A stretch of DNA of 64,000 nucleotides. Origin: Dugong dugon (taxonomy: Eukaryota > Chordata > Mammalia > Sirenia > Dugongidae). The position numbers and the translations under genes are program-made. The stretch covers positions 92,401,234 through 92,465,233 of the forward strand of contig CM057462.1 of NCBI GenBank assembly GCA_030035585.1, in the 5' to 3' direction. Shown piece by piece: positions 23,113 through 34,613 of this stretch (position 1 is the first letter of the stretch; each line of letters opens with the position of its first letter). Under the pieces are notes generated by a model. The model was not told the origin of the DNA, did no database searches, and was given only the letters and a program-made list of their open reading frames with translations.

Positions 23113-24085
23113 AGGGAGTGGACAAGACCCTGGCAAACCCAGCCCCAGCTGGGAAGCACAAGACTTTGAGTCCTCTTTCTTAAGCAGAAGGGCCTCAGCC
23201 TGGCCTCAATCTTTCCCCGAGGTGTGACAGAAGAGACTGTACCATAGACGTATGAAAAGAAAGGAATAGTTTTCGGCAAGTCTGCGAAAGTTCTCCAGAG
23301 TTGAGGGAAGGGGGAACGGGGGTGGGGGTGGGGAACGACTCTTCGAAAAGCCTTAACTAAATGCAGCTGCTTGTTACACGGAGCCTGACTTGCATGCCAG
23401 GAATATCTAAAAAGCTAACGAATACAAAATAAAAATAAACAGCAGTAAAAAGGCTCTCTCTTTGTTGCAGTAGGCTCAGTTGGGGTTTTCAGTTTGTTTA
23501 GGAAGGGGAAAACTGTGGAATCCACTTTATTTTGGTAAGGCAGTGAAACATGGATTGATGCTGTGTCATTGGGATGCTACCACTACCTGAGCTTTCTCCT
23601 TCACACTCTCCCCCCAGAAGGTCCAGGCGCGGACATACACAGAGCTTGAGTCTCAAACTGTCGGCCCTGAGTGAATGACACTGAAAGGGGGCAGATAATT
23701 TAATGGGATAATCTTGGCAGGGCCAGCAAATTTCACACCCCATCTCTCACTAATAGAAAGGCAGTAGAAGGCTACAATATCCTCAGATGAAAACGTTGTA
23801 TAAAAAGGCTCTGCTTAACAGTAACTGTCTGTCCATAAATAAGGTTCTGCAAAGTTTTGATCCAAAAGCTGTTGTTAAATACTGATAAGCCAAGTCTCAT
23901 AATATTTGGTCTCCTTACGCTTCCTTTTTTTTAATTCCCACAGAACCATATATATATGTATTTTTTTTTTTTTAAGAGGGGGAAGGGACCTAAAAGGTCA
24001 ATCCAAACTGTTTACTTTCTCAAGTATTTCTCTGCAGAATGGACCTTCTTTTATAGCTATTTAAAGAGGTGGCGCGTGGAGTAAT
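23113..24085. other. Intron, nothing recognised
   Basis: Single-copy-looking sequence with a G-rich tract at about 23307-23334 and an A/T tract at 23945-23975. Confidence 0.4.
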
Positions 24086-24310
24086 AGAAATAGAATGGGG
24101 CTTGAACCTGACGGACGGGGGTTTAAATTGGGACTTCTTTGCTGCTTACTGGCCATGTGACCTTGGGCAAAGTTACTTGCCCTTCTGAGCCTTGGTTTTC
24201 TTATCTGCAAAATGGGGATAACAATATTATCAGACTTACAGGGTTTTGGTGAGGATTCAGTGAGATAATGGACCTAACACAGTGCCATGGACCTAGTAAA
24301 CACGTATTGT
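24086..24310 (+). repeat. MIR SINE, near full length
   Basis: Clear forward MIR: CCATGTGACCTTGGGCAAAG, CTTATCTGCAAAATGGGGAT, GGTGAGGATTCAGTGAGATA. Confidence 0.85.
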
Positions 24311-25039
24311 GTTAGCTACCATTATTATGAGGGGCTTACTGGTGACATCAGAAAATCTGGCTCCAAAATAATGATCATCATGCTGATCAAGGCTCAGAAA
24401 GAAGCATTTTTTTTTTTTTTTTTTTTAAGCAGTGTTAGAAGACTCTTGTGTGTTTTGTTTTATACTCTGGATTTGAGCAGCACCCATGCCAGTGCTGGGG
24501 ATCTGGAGAGGAGGAGACACCAAAGGGCAGTTTTGTGAAGCCTTAAAACAAAGGCTTTTTTCAGAACAACCAGCTTTTTGGGGAAGAGCAACCCGTCTCT
24601 GGTGCTTGGTGTAATTCCAGAATCCTGCAACGGGGAATGTTACATTTCAGGGACCTCCGCTTGTAACCTGACCGTTTTTAGCTCCAATATCCAAATAATC
24701 TTGCTGAGCACAACTTGAAAGAGAAGGATAATGGCCGGAGGAAAGACTCCTGAGGTGCTCTGTTAGCCATTTAAAATTTCTGAGGACAAAAAAAAAAAGT
24801 TCATGTTACCCAAAGAGAGAAGAGTAATGAAGTGTGTGGGAAGGGGGAGGGGAGATAAAAAGAACTTCTAAAGACCAAGGCAAGGTTTAAATTTTTTATT
24901 TTTATTTTTTAACAGTAAAGCTTGTCATTCAATGCATTTCATGTAAGATTTATTATATACTATTATGTGTGAGATCTGATGTTAGTGACCAGGAACAAAA
25001 CATTCTCCTGCCCCCAAGGAAGAGACAGAGGAGAGGAAC
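24311..25039. other. Intron, nothing recognised
   Basis: Contains a poly(T) run at 24409-24426 and A-rich tracts, otherwise unassigned. Confidence 0.4.
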
Positions 25040-25228
25040 TCTCGCTTTTTGAGCACCTACTGTGTACCAGGCATTGTACTTTATAGATATTAGGTTTTAT
25101 ATCCCAGCAGCACTTTGAGATTGGATTTATTGACCTCATTTTACAGATAAGAGAATTGAGGCTCAGTGAGGTAAGTATCTTGGTCAGCCTCACACAGTTA
25201 TTTCATGGGAATTTGGGATTTAAACCTA
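25040..25228 (-). repeat. MIR SINE, split by an L1
   Basis: Reverse MIR (TTTGAGCACCTACTGTGTAC ... GATAAGAGAATTGAGGCTCA). Its last bases seem to resume at 28906 (GAATCTAGGTATTTTGACTC), so the L1 between was inserted into it. Confidence 0.7.
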
Positions 25229-26084
25229 GATTTAAAAAAAAAAAAAAAATTCTACTTTGTTTTTGATGAAAGTCTACACAGCAAATTAGGTTCCCATTTA
25301 ACAATTTCTGTACATATTCTTCAGTGACATTGGTTATGTTTTTTACAATGTGTCAACATACTTATTTCCATTCTGGTTCTTTTCTTTCTATTAATCTAGC
25401 TTTCTGTGCCCTTCCTCCTTCCCCCTTACCTTCTCATCTTAAGGGTAAATGTTGACCTTTTGGTCTCATATAGTTGATTTTTTTTTTTGAAGAAAAAATT
25501 GATACTGTTTATTTTATGAGCTAATCTGTTATTTGGCTGAAAGGTGACCTATGGGAGTAGTTTTAGTTCCAGGTGTAAAGGGTGTCTCAGGGTGACAGTC
25601 TTGAGGGTTCCTCTGGTCTCTACTGGTTCAGTAAATCTGGCCTTTTTAAAGAAGTTGAGTTTTGTTCTACGTTCTTCTCCTATTCTATCTGGGACCATCT
25701 ATTGTGTCCCTAGTCAGAACAGTTGGTAGTGGTAGCTGGGCACCATCTAGTTCTTCTGGTCTCAGTCTAGATGAGGCTGTGGTTTGTGTGGTCTGTTGGT
25801 CCTGTAGTTTCTTCTTCTCTGAGTCTTTGATTTCCTTCTTTCTCTTTTGCTCCAGACAAGTTGAGACCAATAGTTAGGTGTATCTTAGGTGGCTGCTTGC
25901 AAGCTTTTAAGACCCCAGATACGACTTACCAGACTAGAATGTAGACAATAAACATTATGGACTATGTTATGTCAATTGACCAAGTTGTCCCATGAGACTA
26001 TGGTGCTAAGCCTTCAAACCCAATAAACTAATCCCTTGAGGTGTTTGGTTATGTCTAGGAAGTATCTGTAACTGTGCCCCGTAT

Positions 26085-26240
26085 GTGCTTTATTATATAT
26101 ATAAATATATATGCAGCACAAACATGTACATAGCTATGCCTACAGACACACCTATACATACACACATATGTATACACATATACCTTCTTATACACATATA
26201 TGCATATTTATCTACCTATGTAACCACACATATATTTTTT
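26085..26240. repeat. TA/CA-rich microsatellite-like tract
   Basis: Alternating ATATAT, ACACATA and TATACACATA units inside the L1 3' UTR. Confidence 0.7.
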
Positions 26241-27013
26241 AGTAGATATTGCTGTTATTGCAGAATTGTATACATTACAGCATTTACCAAAAACATCCCT
26301 TATTCTTACGTACTTCTTAGTGTCATCATTTGCTTTAGTTAAGTTATGCAGACTTTGCCCACATTCGGTATTGCCTTTCCCATCACCAAAAATAACAAAT
26401 CTCTACTACCTAGAAAGTGATTGCCCCTCCCTCCCCTTCTCATCCCTGGCAACCACCAAAGAATGTTGTTTTCTATGTGTATACCTATTCTTTTCTTTTT
26501 ATAAAAGTGAGATCATACAATATTTGTCCTTATGTGATTGACTTATTTCACTCAGCATAATATCCTTCAGATTCGTCAATCTTATATTTCGAGAACTTAC
26601 CATTATTCTTTATAGCTATGTAGTATTCCATTGTATGTATGTACCACAATTTGTTTATCCATTTATCCGTTGATGGACACTTAGGTTGTTTCCATCTTTA
26701 TGCTATTGCGAATAATGCTGCAATGAACATAGGTGAGCATATGTCCATTTGTGTCATTGTCATTAGATCTCTAGAGTATATACCTAGGAGTGAGATTGCT
26801 GGATCATAAGGTATTTCTATTTCTAGCTTTTTGAGGAAGCACCCTACCATTTTCCATAACGGTTGTACCATTTTACAATCCCACCAGCAGTGGATCAGGG
26901 TTCCAATCTCCCCACATCCTCGCCAACATTTGTTTTTTGGATCAGTGCCATTTTTGCAGAGGTGAGATGGTTATCTCATTGTAGTTTTGATTTGCATCTC
27001 TCTAATGGCTAGT

Positions 27014-27180
27014 GCAGCCCTGGTGGCACAGTGGTTAAGAGCTCGGCTGCTAACTAAAAGCTCAGCAGTTTGAATCTACAAGCAGTTCCTTGGAAACCCT
27101 ATGGGGCAGTTCCACTCTGTCCTATAGGGTTGCTATGAGTTGGAATCAACTCGATGGCAATGGGTTTGGTTTTTTTGGTT
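27014..27180 (+). mobile_element. AfroSINE inserted in L1
   Basis: Head GCCCTGGTGGCACAGTGGTT, tail ending GGTTTGGTTTTTTTGG. Flanked by TAATGGCTA (27003-27011 and 27182-27190), an exact target-site duplication. It dates the SINE as younger than the L1. Confidence 0.95.
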
Positions 27181-27816
27181 TTAATGGCTAATAGTTGAGA
27201 GCATCTTTTCATGTGTTTGTTGACTACTTGAATGTCCTCTTTGATGAAGTGTCTGTTCATGTTCTTTGCCCATTTTTTAATTGGATTGTTTGTCTTTTTG
27301 TTGTTGACTTGTTGAAGTTTTCTATATGTTATAGAGATTAGACCCTTACAGATATATTGTTGCCAAAGATTTCTTTCCCACTCTGTGGGACCTTTTTTTA
27401 CTCTTTTGCTAAAGTCTTTTGATGAGCATATTTAATTTTTACAAGGTCCCAGTTTACCTAATTTGTCTTCTGTTGTTTGTGCATTTGTAGTTGTGATTAA
27501 TAATCTATTTCTAAAGAAACTTAGGTCTCATAGTTTTGTCCCTGTATTATCTTCCAGGATCTTTATAGTTTTAGCTTTAACATTTATGTCTTTGATCCAT
27601 TTTGAGTTAGTTTTTGTGTATGATGTGAGGTATGAGTCCTGTTTAATTTTACTGCAAATAGATAGCCAGTTTTGCCAGCACCATATGTTACACTGTTTCT
27701 TCCCCATTGAATGGACTTTGACCCCTTGTTGAAAATCAGCTCCCACCGATGGATGGATTCACTTCTGGGTTTTCAATTCTATTCCATTGGTCTGTGTGTC
27801 TGTCATTGAATCAGTA

Positions 27817-28693
27817 TCAGGCTGTTTTGATTACTGTGGCTGTATAGTATATTTTGAGATCGGGAAGCATGAAGCCTCCTACTTTGTTCTGCAGTGTTGC
27901 TTTGGCTATTCTCAACATTTTTCTTTTCCATATAAAGTCGATGATTAGTTTTTCCATTTCAGTAAAGACTGCTGTTGGAATTTGGGTCAGGATTGCATTA
28001 TATCTGTAGATCACTTTGGGTAATATTGACATTTTAACAATGTTCAGTCTTCCAACCCATGAGCATGGAGTGTTCTTCCATTTATGTAGATTTCTTTGAG
28101 TTTCTTGCAGTAGTGCTTTATAGTTGTCATTATATAAATTTTTTACCTCCCTGGTTAGGTTTATTCTCAGATATTTTATCCTTTTGGGAGCTATTGTAAA
28201 TTCTGTTGTTTTCTTGATTTCCTTTTTTGGAGTTCTCCTTGTTAGTGTAAAGGAACCCAACTGATTTTTGTGTGTTAATCTTATATCCTGCCACTTTGCT
28301 AAATCTTTCTATTAGATCCAGTAGCTTTCTTGTGGAATCTTCGGGATTTTCTTTGTGTAGGATCATGTCATCTATGAATAGACATAGATTTACTTCTTCC
28401 TTTCCAAATTGGATACCTTTTATTTCCCTTTCTTGCCTTGTTGCTCTGGTTACGACTTCCAGTACAATATTGAATAAGAATGGTGATAGTGAGCATCCTT
28501 GTCTCATTCCTGATCTCAAGCGCAAGGCACTCAGCCTTTCACTATTGAGAATAATGTTGGATGTTGGTTTAGCATATATGCCCTTAATTATGTTGAGGAA
28601 TTTCCCCTCTATTCTTATTTTGCTGAGAGTTTTTATCAGGAAAGGGTGTTTGATTTTATCATATATCTTTTCTGCATCAGTTGAGATGATCAT
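27817..28693 (-). pseudogene. L1 ORF2 reverse transcriptase, broken
   Basis: The upstream frame shows [19 protein letters not shown] and [20 protein letters not shown], the conserved fingers/palm motifs of L1 reverse transcriptase. FIDDMIL stands where FADDMIL is expected. The downstream frame carries KIKYL/RIKYL-type and [13 protein letters not shown] motifs. A frameshift between 28130 and 28260 and further losses make it non-functional. Confidence 0.85.
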
Positions 28694-28949
28694 GTAATTC
28701 TCTTCCTTTGTTTCATTTATGTGGTGAATTATACTGATTGATTTTCTAATGTTGAGTCATCTTTACATATCTGGTATGAATCCCACCTGATCATGGTGTA
28801 CTATTTATTTGATATGGTGTTGAATTCTCTTGGCTAGAATTTTTGTGCCTGTGTTCATGAGGGATATTGGTTTGTAATTTTCCTTTTTTGTGATGTCTTT
28901 ACCTTGAATCTAGGTATTTTGACTCTAAAGTGTATGCTATTTCCACTAG

Positions 28950-29320
28950 CCTTAAAGTATAGTTGGGGAGACATTGATGAACAGACATATACCTCCACAA
29001 GCCAACTAACTCTCCTGCAGGTGACTTTTAGGAAAGAGTTGTGAAAAAAGTGCTATGGGAACGCAGGGGTGAGAGAGGTTGATTCTCACTCGGAATCACA
29101 GGGTCAGATGGAGAACATTAGTGCCTCCATCATAGGCTTATTGTGAAGATTAAATGAGATAATGTGGGAAAAATGCTTAGCACACATAGTGAGTGCTTAG
29201 CCAGTGGTCTCCTGTAGTTATATAGCCAGTGAGAGGTCAGTCAGGTCAGGATTTATCTGCCTCTAAAGCCTGAGTGCTGATTGCTCTGCTGTGTCCCTTT
29301 TCAACAGATATGGGGTTGTT
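28950..29320. repeat. Intron with a MIR fragment
   Basis: A forward MIR 3' part is visible at 29125-29275 (GTGAAGATTAAATGAGATAA). The rest is unassigned. Confidence 0.5.
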
Positions 29321-29524
29321 GGGAGTCCCTGGGTGACAGAAAGGGTTAAATGCTTGGCTAATAACCAAAAAGTTGGATGTTTGAACTCATCCAGAGGTGT
29401 CTTGGAAGACAGGCCTGGTGATCTGCTTCTGAAAGGTCCTAGCCATGAAAACCCTGTGGAGTAGAGTTCAACTCTGAAACATATGGGGTCACCATGAGTC
29501 AGAATTGACTCAACAACAACTGGT
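29321..29524 (+). mobile_element. AfroSINE, second type
   Basis: Head GGGAGTCCCTGGGTGACAG, marker GCCTGGTGATCTGCTTCTGA, tail GAGTCAGAATTGACTCAACA. Confidence 0.9.
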
Positions 29525-29834
29525 ATGTGGTTCTTGAAAGAGTTTAAGTGAATGTGCAGTCCCCAGAGGGAAGGGAAGGGAAGACCCAAGATAGTTCCTC
29601 CTGTTACCTTTCATACCTGTCCTAATCCAGGCTTTTTGGACTAAGTTAGGTTTTGAGGGTTGGGCGGTAGAGTTGTCCAGGTATGGAGTTAGTGACAATC
29701 ATGATGCCTAATCCTAAGCTCATTTATTCATATATTATACAATTCTCTATGCACTTACTATGAGGCAAGTATTCTGTGAGTTGCTGGAAATGTAAAGATG
29801 AATAAACCTATGTCCTTGCCTTGGAGTATATTTC

Positions 29835-30277
29835 AAATGGCAGATCTATGACAGAGATTGCTAGCTGATCTCCAAATCTGTTTCCATCTCTTTCTGGGCA
29901 CACGGCTAGACTATGGAGTACTATAATTTCCAGCTCCTTCTCAGTAAAGTGAGACCATATGACTAAATACTAGTTAAAATGGAATGAGAGTGCAAGTAAT
30001 GAGTGTCACTTCTAAAAAACTTTCCAGACAGGATCCTCTGTGATCCTTTTGTGGTTTGATAGAGTCAAACATGGCAGCCTTAGGTCATATGTTGAAGACT
30101 CTACAAGGCATAAGGAGCCTGGGACCCTCCCTTAAGCCCTGCATGGCAGAGAGCTACCTGTTGGTCCACATTTGTTAAGATTTTATGTGAGCAAGAAATA
30201 AACTTCTGTTGTCTTAAGGCACTCAAATTTTGTGGCTTCTCAGTTACAGCTGCTAATGTTACCTTAACTAATATAAG
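29835..30277 (+). mobile_element. Solo LTR, ERVL/MaLR-like
   Basis: Contains the phrase CTAGCTGATCTCCAAATCTG near its start, the poly(A) signal AAGAAATAAACTTCTG (about 30190) and the end GCTAATGTTACCTTAACTAA, all in the order of a mammalian MaLR/ERVL LTR. No retroviral genes are attached. Confidence 0.65.
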
Positions 30278-30289
30278 GTTGTAAACCAT

Positions 30290-31320
30290 AGTGGGCTGTG
30301 AAATCAATTTAGTGGGTCAAATAAAATATAGACTATAATACGAAATTTCAGCATGTATTATACTAATAGAGTAAGTATTATTTTAGAAAACTTTAGCTTC
30401 AGTTATATATGTATATACTATTGGTTTATTATTGGGCCATTATGATCAAAAGTTTGAAAGCCATTGGTCTAATGAAGGCAGAGAAGTCAACAGCTCTGTA
30501 CAATGGAGTGGTAGTTGTGAAAATAGTGGTTAGATCCTAGTTTTTTGGAAACTCAGTCAAGGAAATACCCTGGAAGCTGAGATAGCACCAGGGTTTGTTT
30601 TCTAGTCAGTTGGTGTTGGCTGCCTGGGTGCAGTGCTGAGATAGAATCTCAGGTTTTCTTCTAGGATCACTGGGAAGGAGTGCTGTGATCAGACAGCAGC
30701 ATCTGCCATGAGCATGGGAAGGAGAAGACTCTTGGAGTAGAGTCTCAGACCTAGTTTGTGGCTGATCACTTCACATGGAGTCTGGAGCTCACTCCAGTGA
30801 ATTAGACCCTCTTCCCGAATTATTCATGGAGTGCCTAAGATGTTTCTAGCACTAAGCACTGTGGGGAATCTAGAAAAACTATGACTGGCCTTTGCCCTTG
30901 GAGAGTTTCTCTGTTAGGGGCAATAAAATAGGCACTTGTGAAATAGCAATACAACCAGTGAGTACAGAGTTGGCAATTATAGATGCAGAATCCCAAGAAA
31001 GGAGAAGTCTTTAGGGAGGAAGTGGGACATGATGGAAGCCTTGGAGGATTGATATGGGGAGTGAAGGAGAGGAGCTGGACTTTTCAGTGAATAAAAGCTA
31101 TGGAAAAGTGTCAAAATTCTGCAGAAGAGTGCAGCTAATCTGGTCTCAAAGACTTGCAGAGACTGTCCTGGGTTCTTACACTGGGCCTTTACTCTGGAAT
31201 GAAGTGATGAGGGAGGGCTGGGGAGTGGGAATGATTACGATAGTACCTGGTGGAAATGTGAAAATTGAAGAAGAAAAAGTACTTAGAATAGTGTTTAGCA
31301 TTCATAAGTTAACTCAGAAA
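30290..31320. other. Intron, mostly unassigned
   Basis: An old L2/MER-like stretch is possible at 30815-31065 (GCCTTTGCCCTTGGAGAGTT). The 107-codon frame at 31054 has no domain and runs into an AfroSINE. Confidence 0.35.
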
Positions 31321-31324
31321 AATT

Positions 31325-31483
31325 CATTGCCAGGGAGTCGATTCCAACTCATGGAAATCTCATGTGTGTCAGAGTAGAACTGCGCTCCACAGGGTTTTCA
31401 ATAGCTGTCATCTTATGGAGGTAGATCACCAGGCGTTTATTCCACAACCCACTGGGTGGATTCGAACCGCCAATCTTTTAGTT
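31325..31483 (-). mobile_element. AfroSINE, head truncated
   Basis: Reverse copy from GAGTCGATTCCAACTCATGG to GGTGGATTCGAACCGCC; its head is replaced by the next SINE. Confidence 0.85.
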
Positions 31484-31620
31484 GAGCCCTAGTGGCGCAG
31501 TGGTTAAGAGCTTGTCTGCTAACCAAAAGGTCAGCAGTTCAAATCCATCAGCTGCTGCTTAGAAACCCTATGGGGCAGTTCTACTGCATCCTATAGGGTC
31601 ACTATGGGTCCGAATCTAAG
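31484..31620 (+). mobile_element. AfroSINE, head-to-head with the previous one
   Basis: Head GAGCCCTAGTGGCGCAGTGG immediately after the reversed copy; ends at GGGTCCGAATC without the usual tail. Confidence 0.85.
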
Positions 31621-31819
31621 GTTAATAAGTGGTGCCTGCTGGATTTTTTGCATATGAAGAGTATGAGGGGAAGCAGGAGTAGGGTTTTACTGGGAGCATG
31701 ACGACTTATCTTTCTCTCCAAAGAGTGCCCCAGAGAGTTAAAAATGCTGTACCTTTCAGGGCTCCTTGTCAAAGGTATATCGTATCTTTCCTCTTCTGCT
31801 GCAGGAGTTTTGTAGTAAA

Positions 31820-32040
31820 AACAAAATAAAACAAAAGCAAAAATTTGCCATCAAGTTGACTCTGACTCACGGTGACCCCGTATATGTCAGAGTAGAACTG
31901 TCCTCCATAGGGTTTTCAATGGCTGATTTTTTTGGATGTAGAGGTCGGTGCCATTCTTTCCAAGCATTTTGGGTAGACTCGAGCCCCTAAACTTTTGGTT
32001 AACAAGTGGAGTGCATTAGCTGCACCACCCTGGGACTCCT
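31820..32040 (-). mobile_element. AfroSINE, second type
   Basis: Reverse copy with A-rich left end (AACAAAATAAAACAAAAGC), ATCAAGTTGACTCTGACTCA and head CACCCTGGGACTCC. Confidence 0.85.
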
Positions 32041-32080
32041 TGTTTTGTAGTGCAGGCTATTAAATGCCTGTCTACCTATC

Positions 32081-32225
32081 TTAGGCAGGGTTCTCTAGAG
32101 AAGCAAAACTAGTTTAGCACCTATGTATATATATACATATCCAAACTACATCGTAACTGCGAAACCACTGAGAATCATGGCCGAGCCAAGCTGACACACA
32201 ACCTTAATGATCATATTACCTTCTG
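32081..32225 (-). mobile_element. LTR fragment, unknown MaLR-like family
   Basis: TTAGGCAGGGTTCTCTAGAG at the left and AATCATGGCCGAGCCAAGCT at the right resemble the ends of an antisense LTR. The last motif is shared with the LTR at 47.3 kb (ATCATGGCCTAGCCAAGTTG). Confidence 0.5.
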
Positions 32226-32239
32226 CCTGCTTGATTAAA

Positions 32240-32650
32240 TGATAATAGTATAGTAATAATGAGCACTTATATCAAACATACTATATGCTAAATACCATTC
32301 CAAGTACCTTAGGTATTGGTTAAGTGCTCGGCTATAACTAAGAGATTGGAGTGTTGAACCCACCAGCTGCTCTGTGGCAGAAAAGACCTGGCAATCTGCT
32401 CTCATACAGATTACAGTCTTGGAAAACCTATGGGGCAGCTCTACTCTGTCTTATAGGGTTGCTGTGAGTTGGAATTGACTCAGCAGCACACAACAGCAGT
32501 TTTCAGGGCAACCCTATGAGGTAGGAAATATTAAATTCATTCTCCAGATATGAAGAACACTGAGGCACAGAGAAGGTAAGTTACTTGTTCAAGGTTACAC
32601 AGATAGTTAAGTGAGAGAGCCAGGATTTGAACCTAGGTATACTGAGGCTC
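32240..32650 (-). repeat. MIR SINE split by an AfroSINE
   Basis: Reverse MIR (ACTATATGCTAAATACCATT, then AACACTGAGGCACAGAGAAG and CAGGATTTGAACCTAGG), interrupted at 32312-32500. Confidence 0.7.
32312..32500 (+). mobile_element. AfroSINE in the MIR
   Basis: GGTTAAGTGCTCGGCTATAA to GAGTTGGAATTGACTCAGCA; the head is shortened. Confidence 0.9.
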
Positions 32651-32651
32651 A

Positions 32652-32887
32652 AGGAGCCCTGGTGGCACAGTGGTTAAGCTGCTCACTGAAAGGCTGACAG
32701 TTCGAACCCACCACCGCTCCTTAGGAGAAAGATATGGCAGTCCACCACTCCATAGGAGAAAGATGTGGCAGTCTGCTTCCATAAAGGTTTATAGCCTTGG
32801 AAACCCTATGGGGCAGTTCTGCTTGGTACTATAGGGTTGCTATGAGTTGGAATCAACTCCACAGCAATGACTTTGGTTTTTTGGTTA
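32652..32887 (+). mobile_element. AfroSINE with an internal tandem duplication
   Basis: Head AAGGAGCCCTGGTGGCACAG, tail CTTTGGTTTTTTGGTT. The segment around GGAGAAAGATATGGCAGTCC (about 32723-32745) is repeated directly at about 32756-32778 (GGAGAAAGATGTGGCAGTCT). Confidence 0.9.
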
Positions 32888-32937
32888 ATCAGCATAAATA
32901 GAAAGATAGAATTTTTATGAATATGAGTAGTTGTATC

Positions 32938-33165
32938 CTAAGGCTCTGGGTAGTGCAAATGGTTAAAGTGCTCAGCTGCTAATCAAACGACTGGTGGCTT
33001 GAGTTCAACCAGAGGTGCCTGTGAAGAAAGGCCTGGTGATCTATTTCTGAAAAATCAGCCATTGAAAACCCTATGGAGCATAGTTCTACTCTGACACACA
33101 TGGGGTCACAATAAGTGGGAGTCTACTCAATGGCAAGCAACTGGTTGGTTGGTTATCCTGAGGCC
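32938..33165 (+). mobile_element. AfroSINE, second type
   Basis: GGGTAGTGCAAATGGTTAAA, GGCCTGGTGATCTATTTCTG, then a GCAACTGGTTGGTTGG tail. Confidence 0.9.
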
Positions 33166-33274
33166 AGGGCCTTGGTCCTTAGTCATTATGCCATATTGTA
33201 TCTCAGCTTTTTTTTTTTTTTTTTAAAAAACTCTGATGATTAAAATCCTCTATAACATCCCAGCCAAATAGCTG

Positions 33275-33389
33275 AGTCAAAATAATTACAATTAAATCTT
33301 CCATTTGTGTAGGACATTGCAGCTTACAAAATTATTTAATGTACAATATTACTTTATTCTCTGAATAATCCGAATAATCCAATTAAGTG

Positions 33390-33390
<1 letters not shown>
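33275..33390 (-). repeat. MIR fragment, left half
   Basis: TTGTGTAGGACATTGCAGCT to AATTAAGTGG. The matching right half seems to lie after the L1 (41806-41915). Confidence 0.45.

Positions 33391-33420
<30 letters not shown>
33391..33420. repeat. (TC)n microsatellite at the L1 insertion site
   Basis: About 14 TC units between two copies of TAAGTGGGATCTCT, directly left of the L1 3' end. Confidence 0.9.
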
Positions 33421-33421
<1 letters not shown>

Positions 33422-33439
33422 AAGTGGGATCTCTGTCTC

Positions 33440-34613
33440 TTTTTTTTAATTTTTATTGTACTTCAGATGAAGGCTTACAGAACAAATAGTATCAGATGAA
33501 ACAGTGGTACGCATATTGTTTTATGACATTGGTTAACAACCCCACAACATGTCAACCCTCTAACTTCTCAACATTTTTTGTTTTTTGGTGACAATACACA
33601 TAGCCAAAGATACACCAATTCAAAAATTTCTACACGCACAGTTCAGTGACATTGACTATGCTCTTCCAATCGTGCTGTTATTCTCACTTTAGATGAAGGC
33701 TTACAGAACAACATAGTTTCTCATTTAACAGTTACTACAAATGTTGCCTTATGACAGTGGTTAACAATCTCACAACACATCAACAATATCCTTACTCAAC
33801 CTTGGGTTCCCTATCACCAGCTTCCTTTTCCCCTTCTGCCTTCTGGCCCTTGTCACTGGACTCCTGTACCTTGTTAGTCTCATTTGGTTTTACGTGGCTG
33901 TCCACTCCCCGGCTGAACAGCGAACCTCGGAGGTAACTTCATCACTGAGCTAAAAGGGTGTCTGGGGGCCATACTCTCGAGGTTTCTCCAGTCTCCTTTA
34001 GGCCAGTAAATCTGGTCTTTTTTTTTTTTTGTGAGTTAGAATTATGCTCTACATCCTTCTCCAGCTCTGTCCAGAACCCTCCGTTGTGATCCTGGTCAGA
34101 GCAGTCAGTGGTGGTAGCTGGCACCATCTAGCTGTACTAGACTCAGTGTGGTGGGGGCCTTGGTAGCTGTGGACAATTAGTCCTTTGGACTAATCTTTTC
34201 CTTGTATCATGTTCTCTTCATTCTCCCTTGCTCCCGAAGGGATGAGACCAGTGGAGTATCTTAGATGCCTGCTCACAGGCTAAGACCCCAGACACTACTT
34301 ACCAAGGTAGAATGTAGAACATTGTCTTTATAAGCTGTGTCATGCCAATTGAGCTAGATGTTCCCCAAGACCATGGTCCCCAGAGCCCTCCACCCAGCAA
34401 CTCAGTCCCTCAGGGAGTTTGGATGTGTCTATGGGGCTTCCACGACCTTTCCTTGTACAAGTTGTGCTAGTTTCCCCTGTATTGTGTACTGTCTCACCCT
34501 TCACCCAAGATACCACTTATCTATTGCCTATTTAGTATTTCCCCCCCACCCCTCCCATCCCTGGTAACCAACAAAGATTGTTACATTTTGTGTGTGAACT
34601 TTTTCATGGGTTT
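33440..34613 (-). other. L1 3' UTR
   Basis: About 1.2 kb between the ORF2 stop and the poly(A). The left end repeats itself (AGATGAAGGCTTACAGAACA at about 33466 and 33692), a partial internal duplication. Truncated copies of this UTR or its relatives occur at 7.1, 25.2, 42.8 and 56.8 kb. Confidence 0.8.

Larger units (their letters stand above)
25230..28905 (-). mobile_element. 5'-truncated old L1 with an internal AfroSINE
   Basis: The left part is the L1 3' UTR (AAGACCCCAGATACGACTTA, also present in the other 3' ends of this lineage). Next comes the ORF2 C-terminal region and, at the right, the reverse-transcriptase domain. Minus-strand frames at 28130-28693 and 27817-28260 overlap in different registers, so there is a frameshift; the catalytic FADD appears as FIDD. 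The 5' end stops within the RT region near KDITKK. The element sits inside a MIR. Confidence 0.85.
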
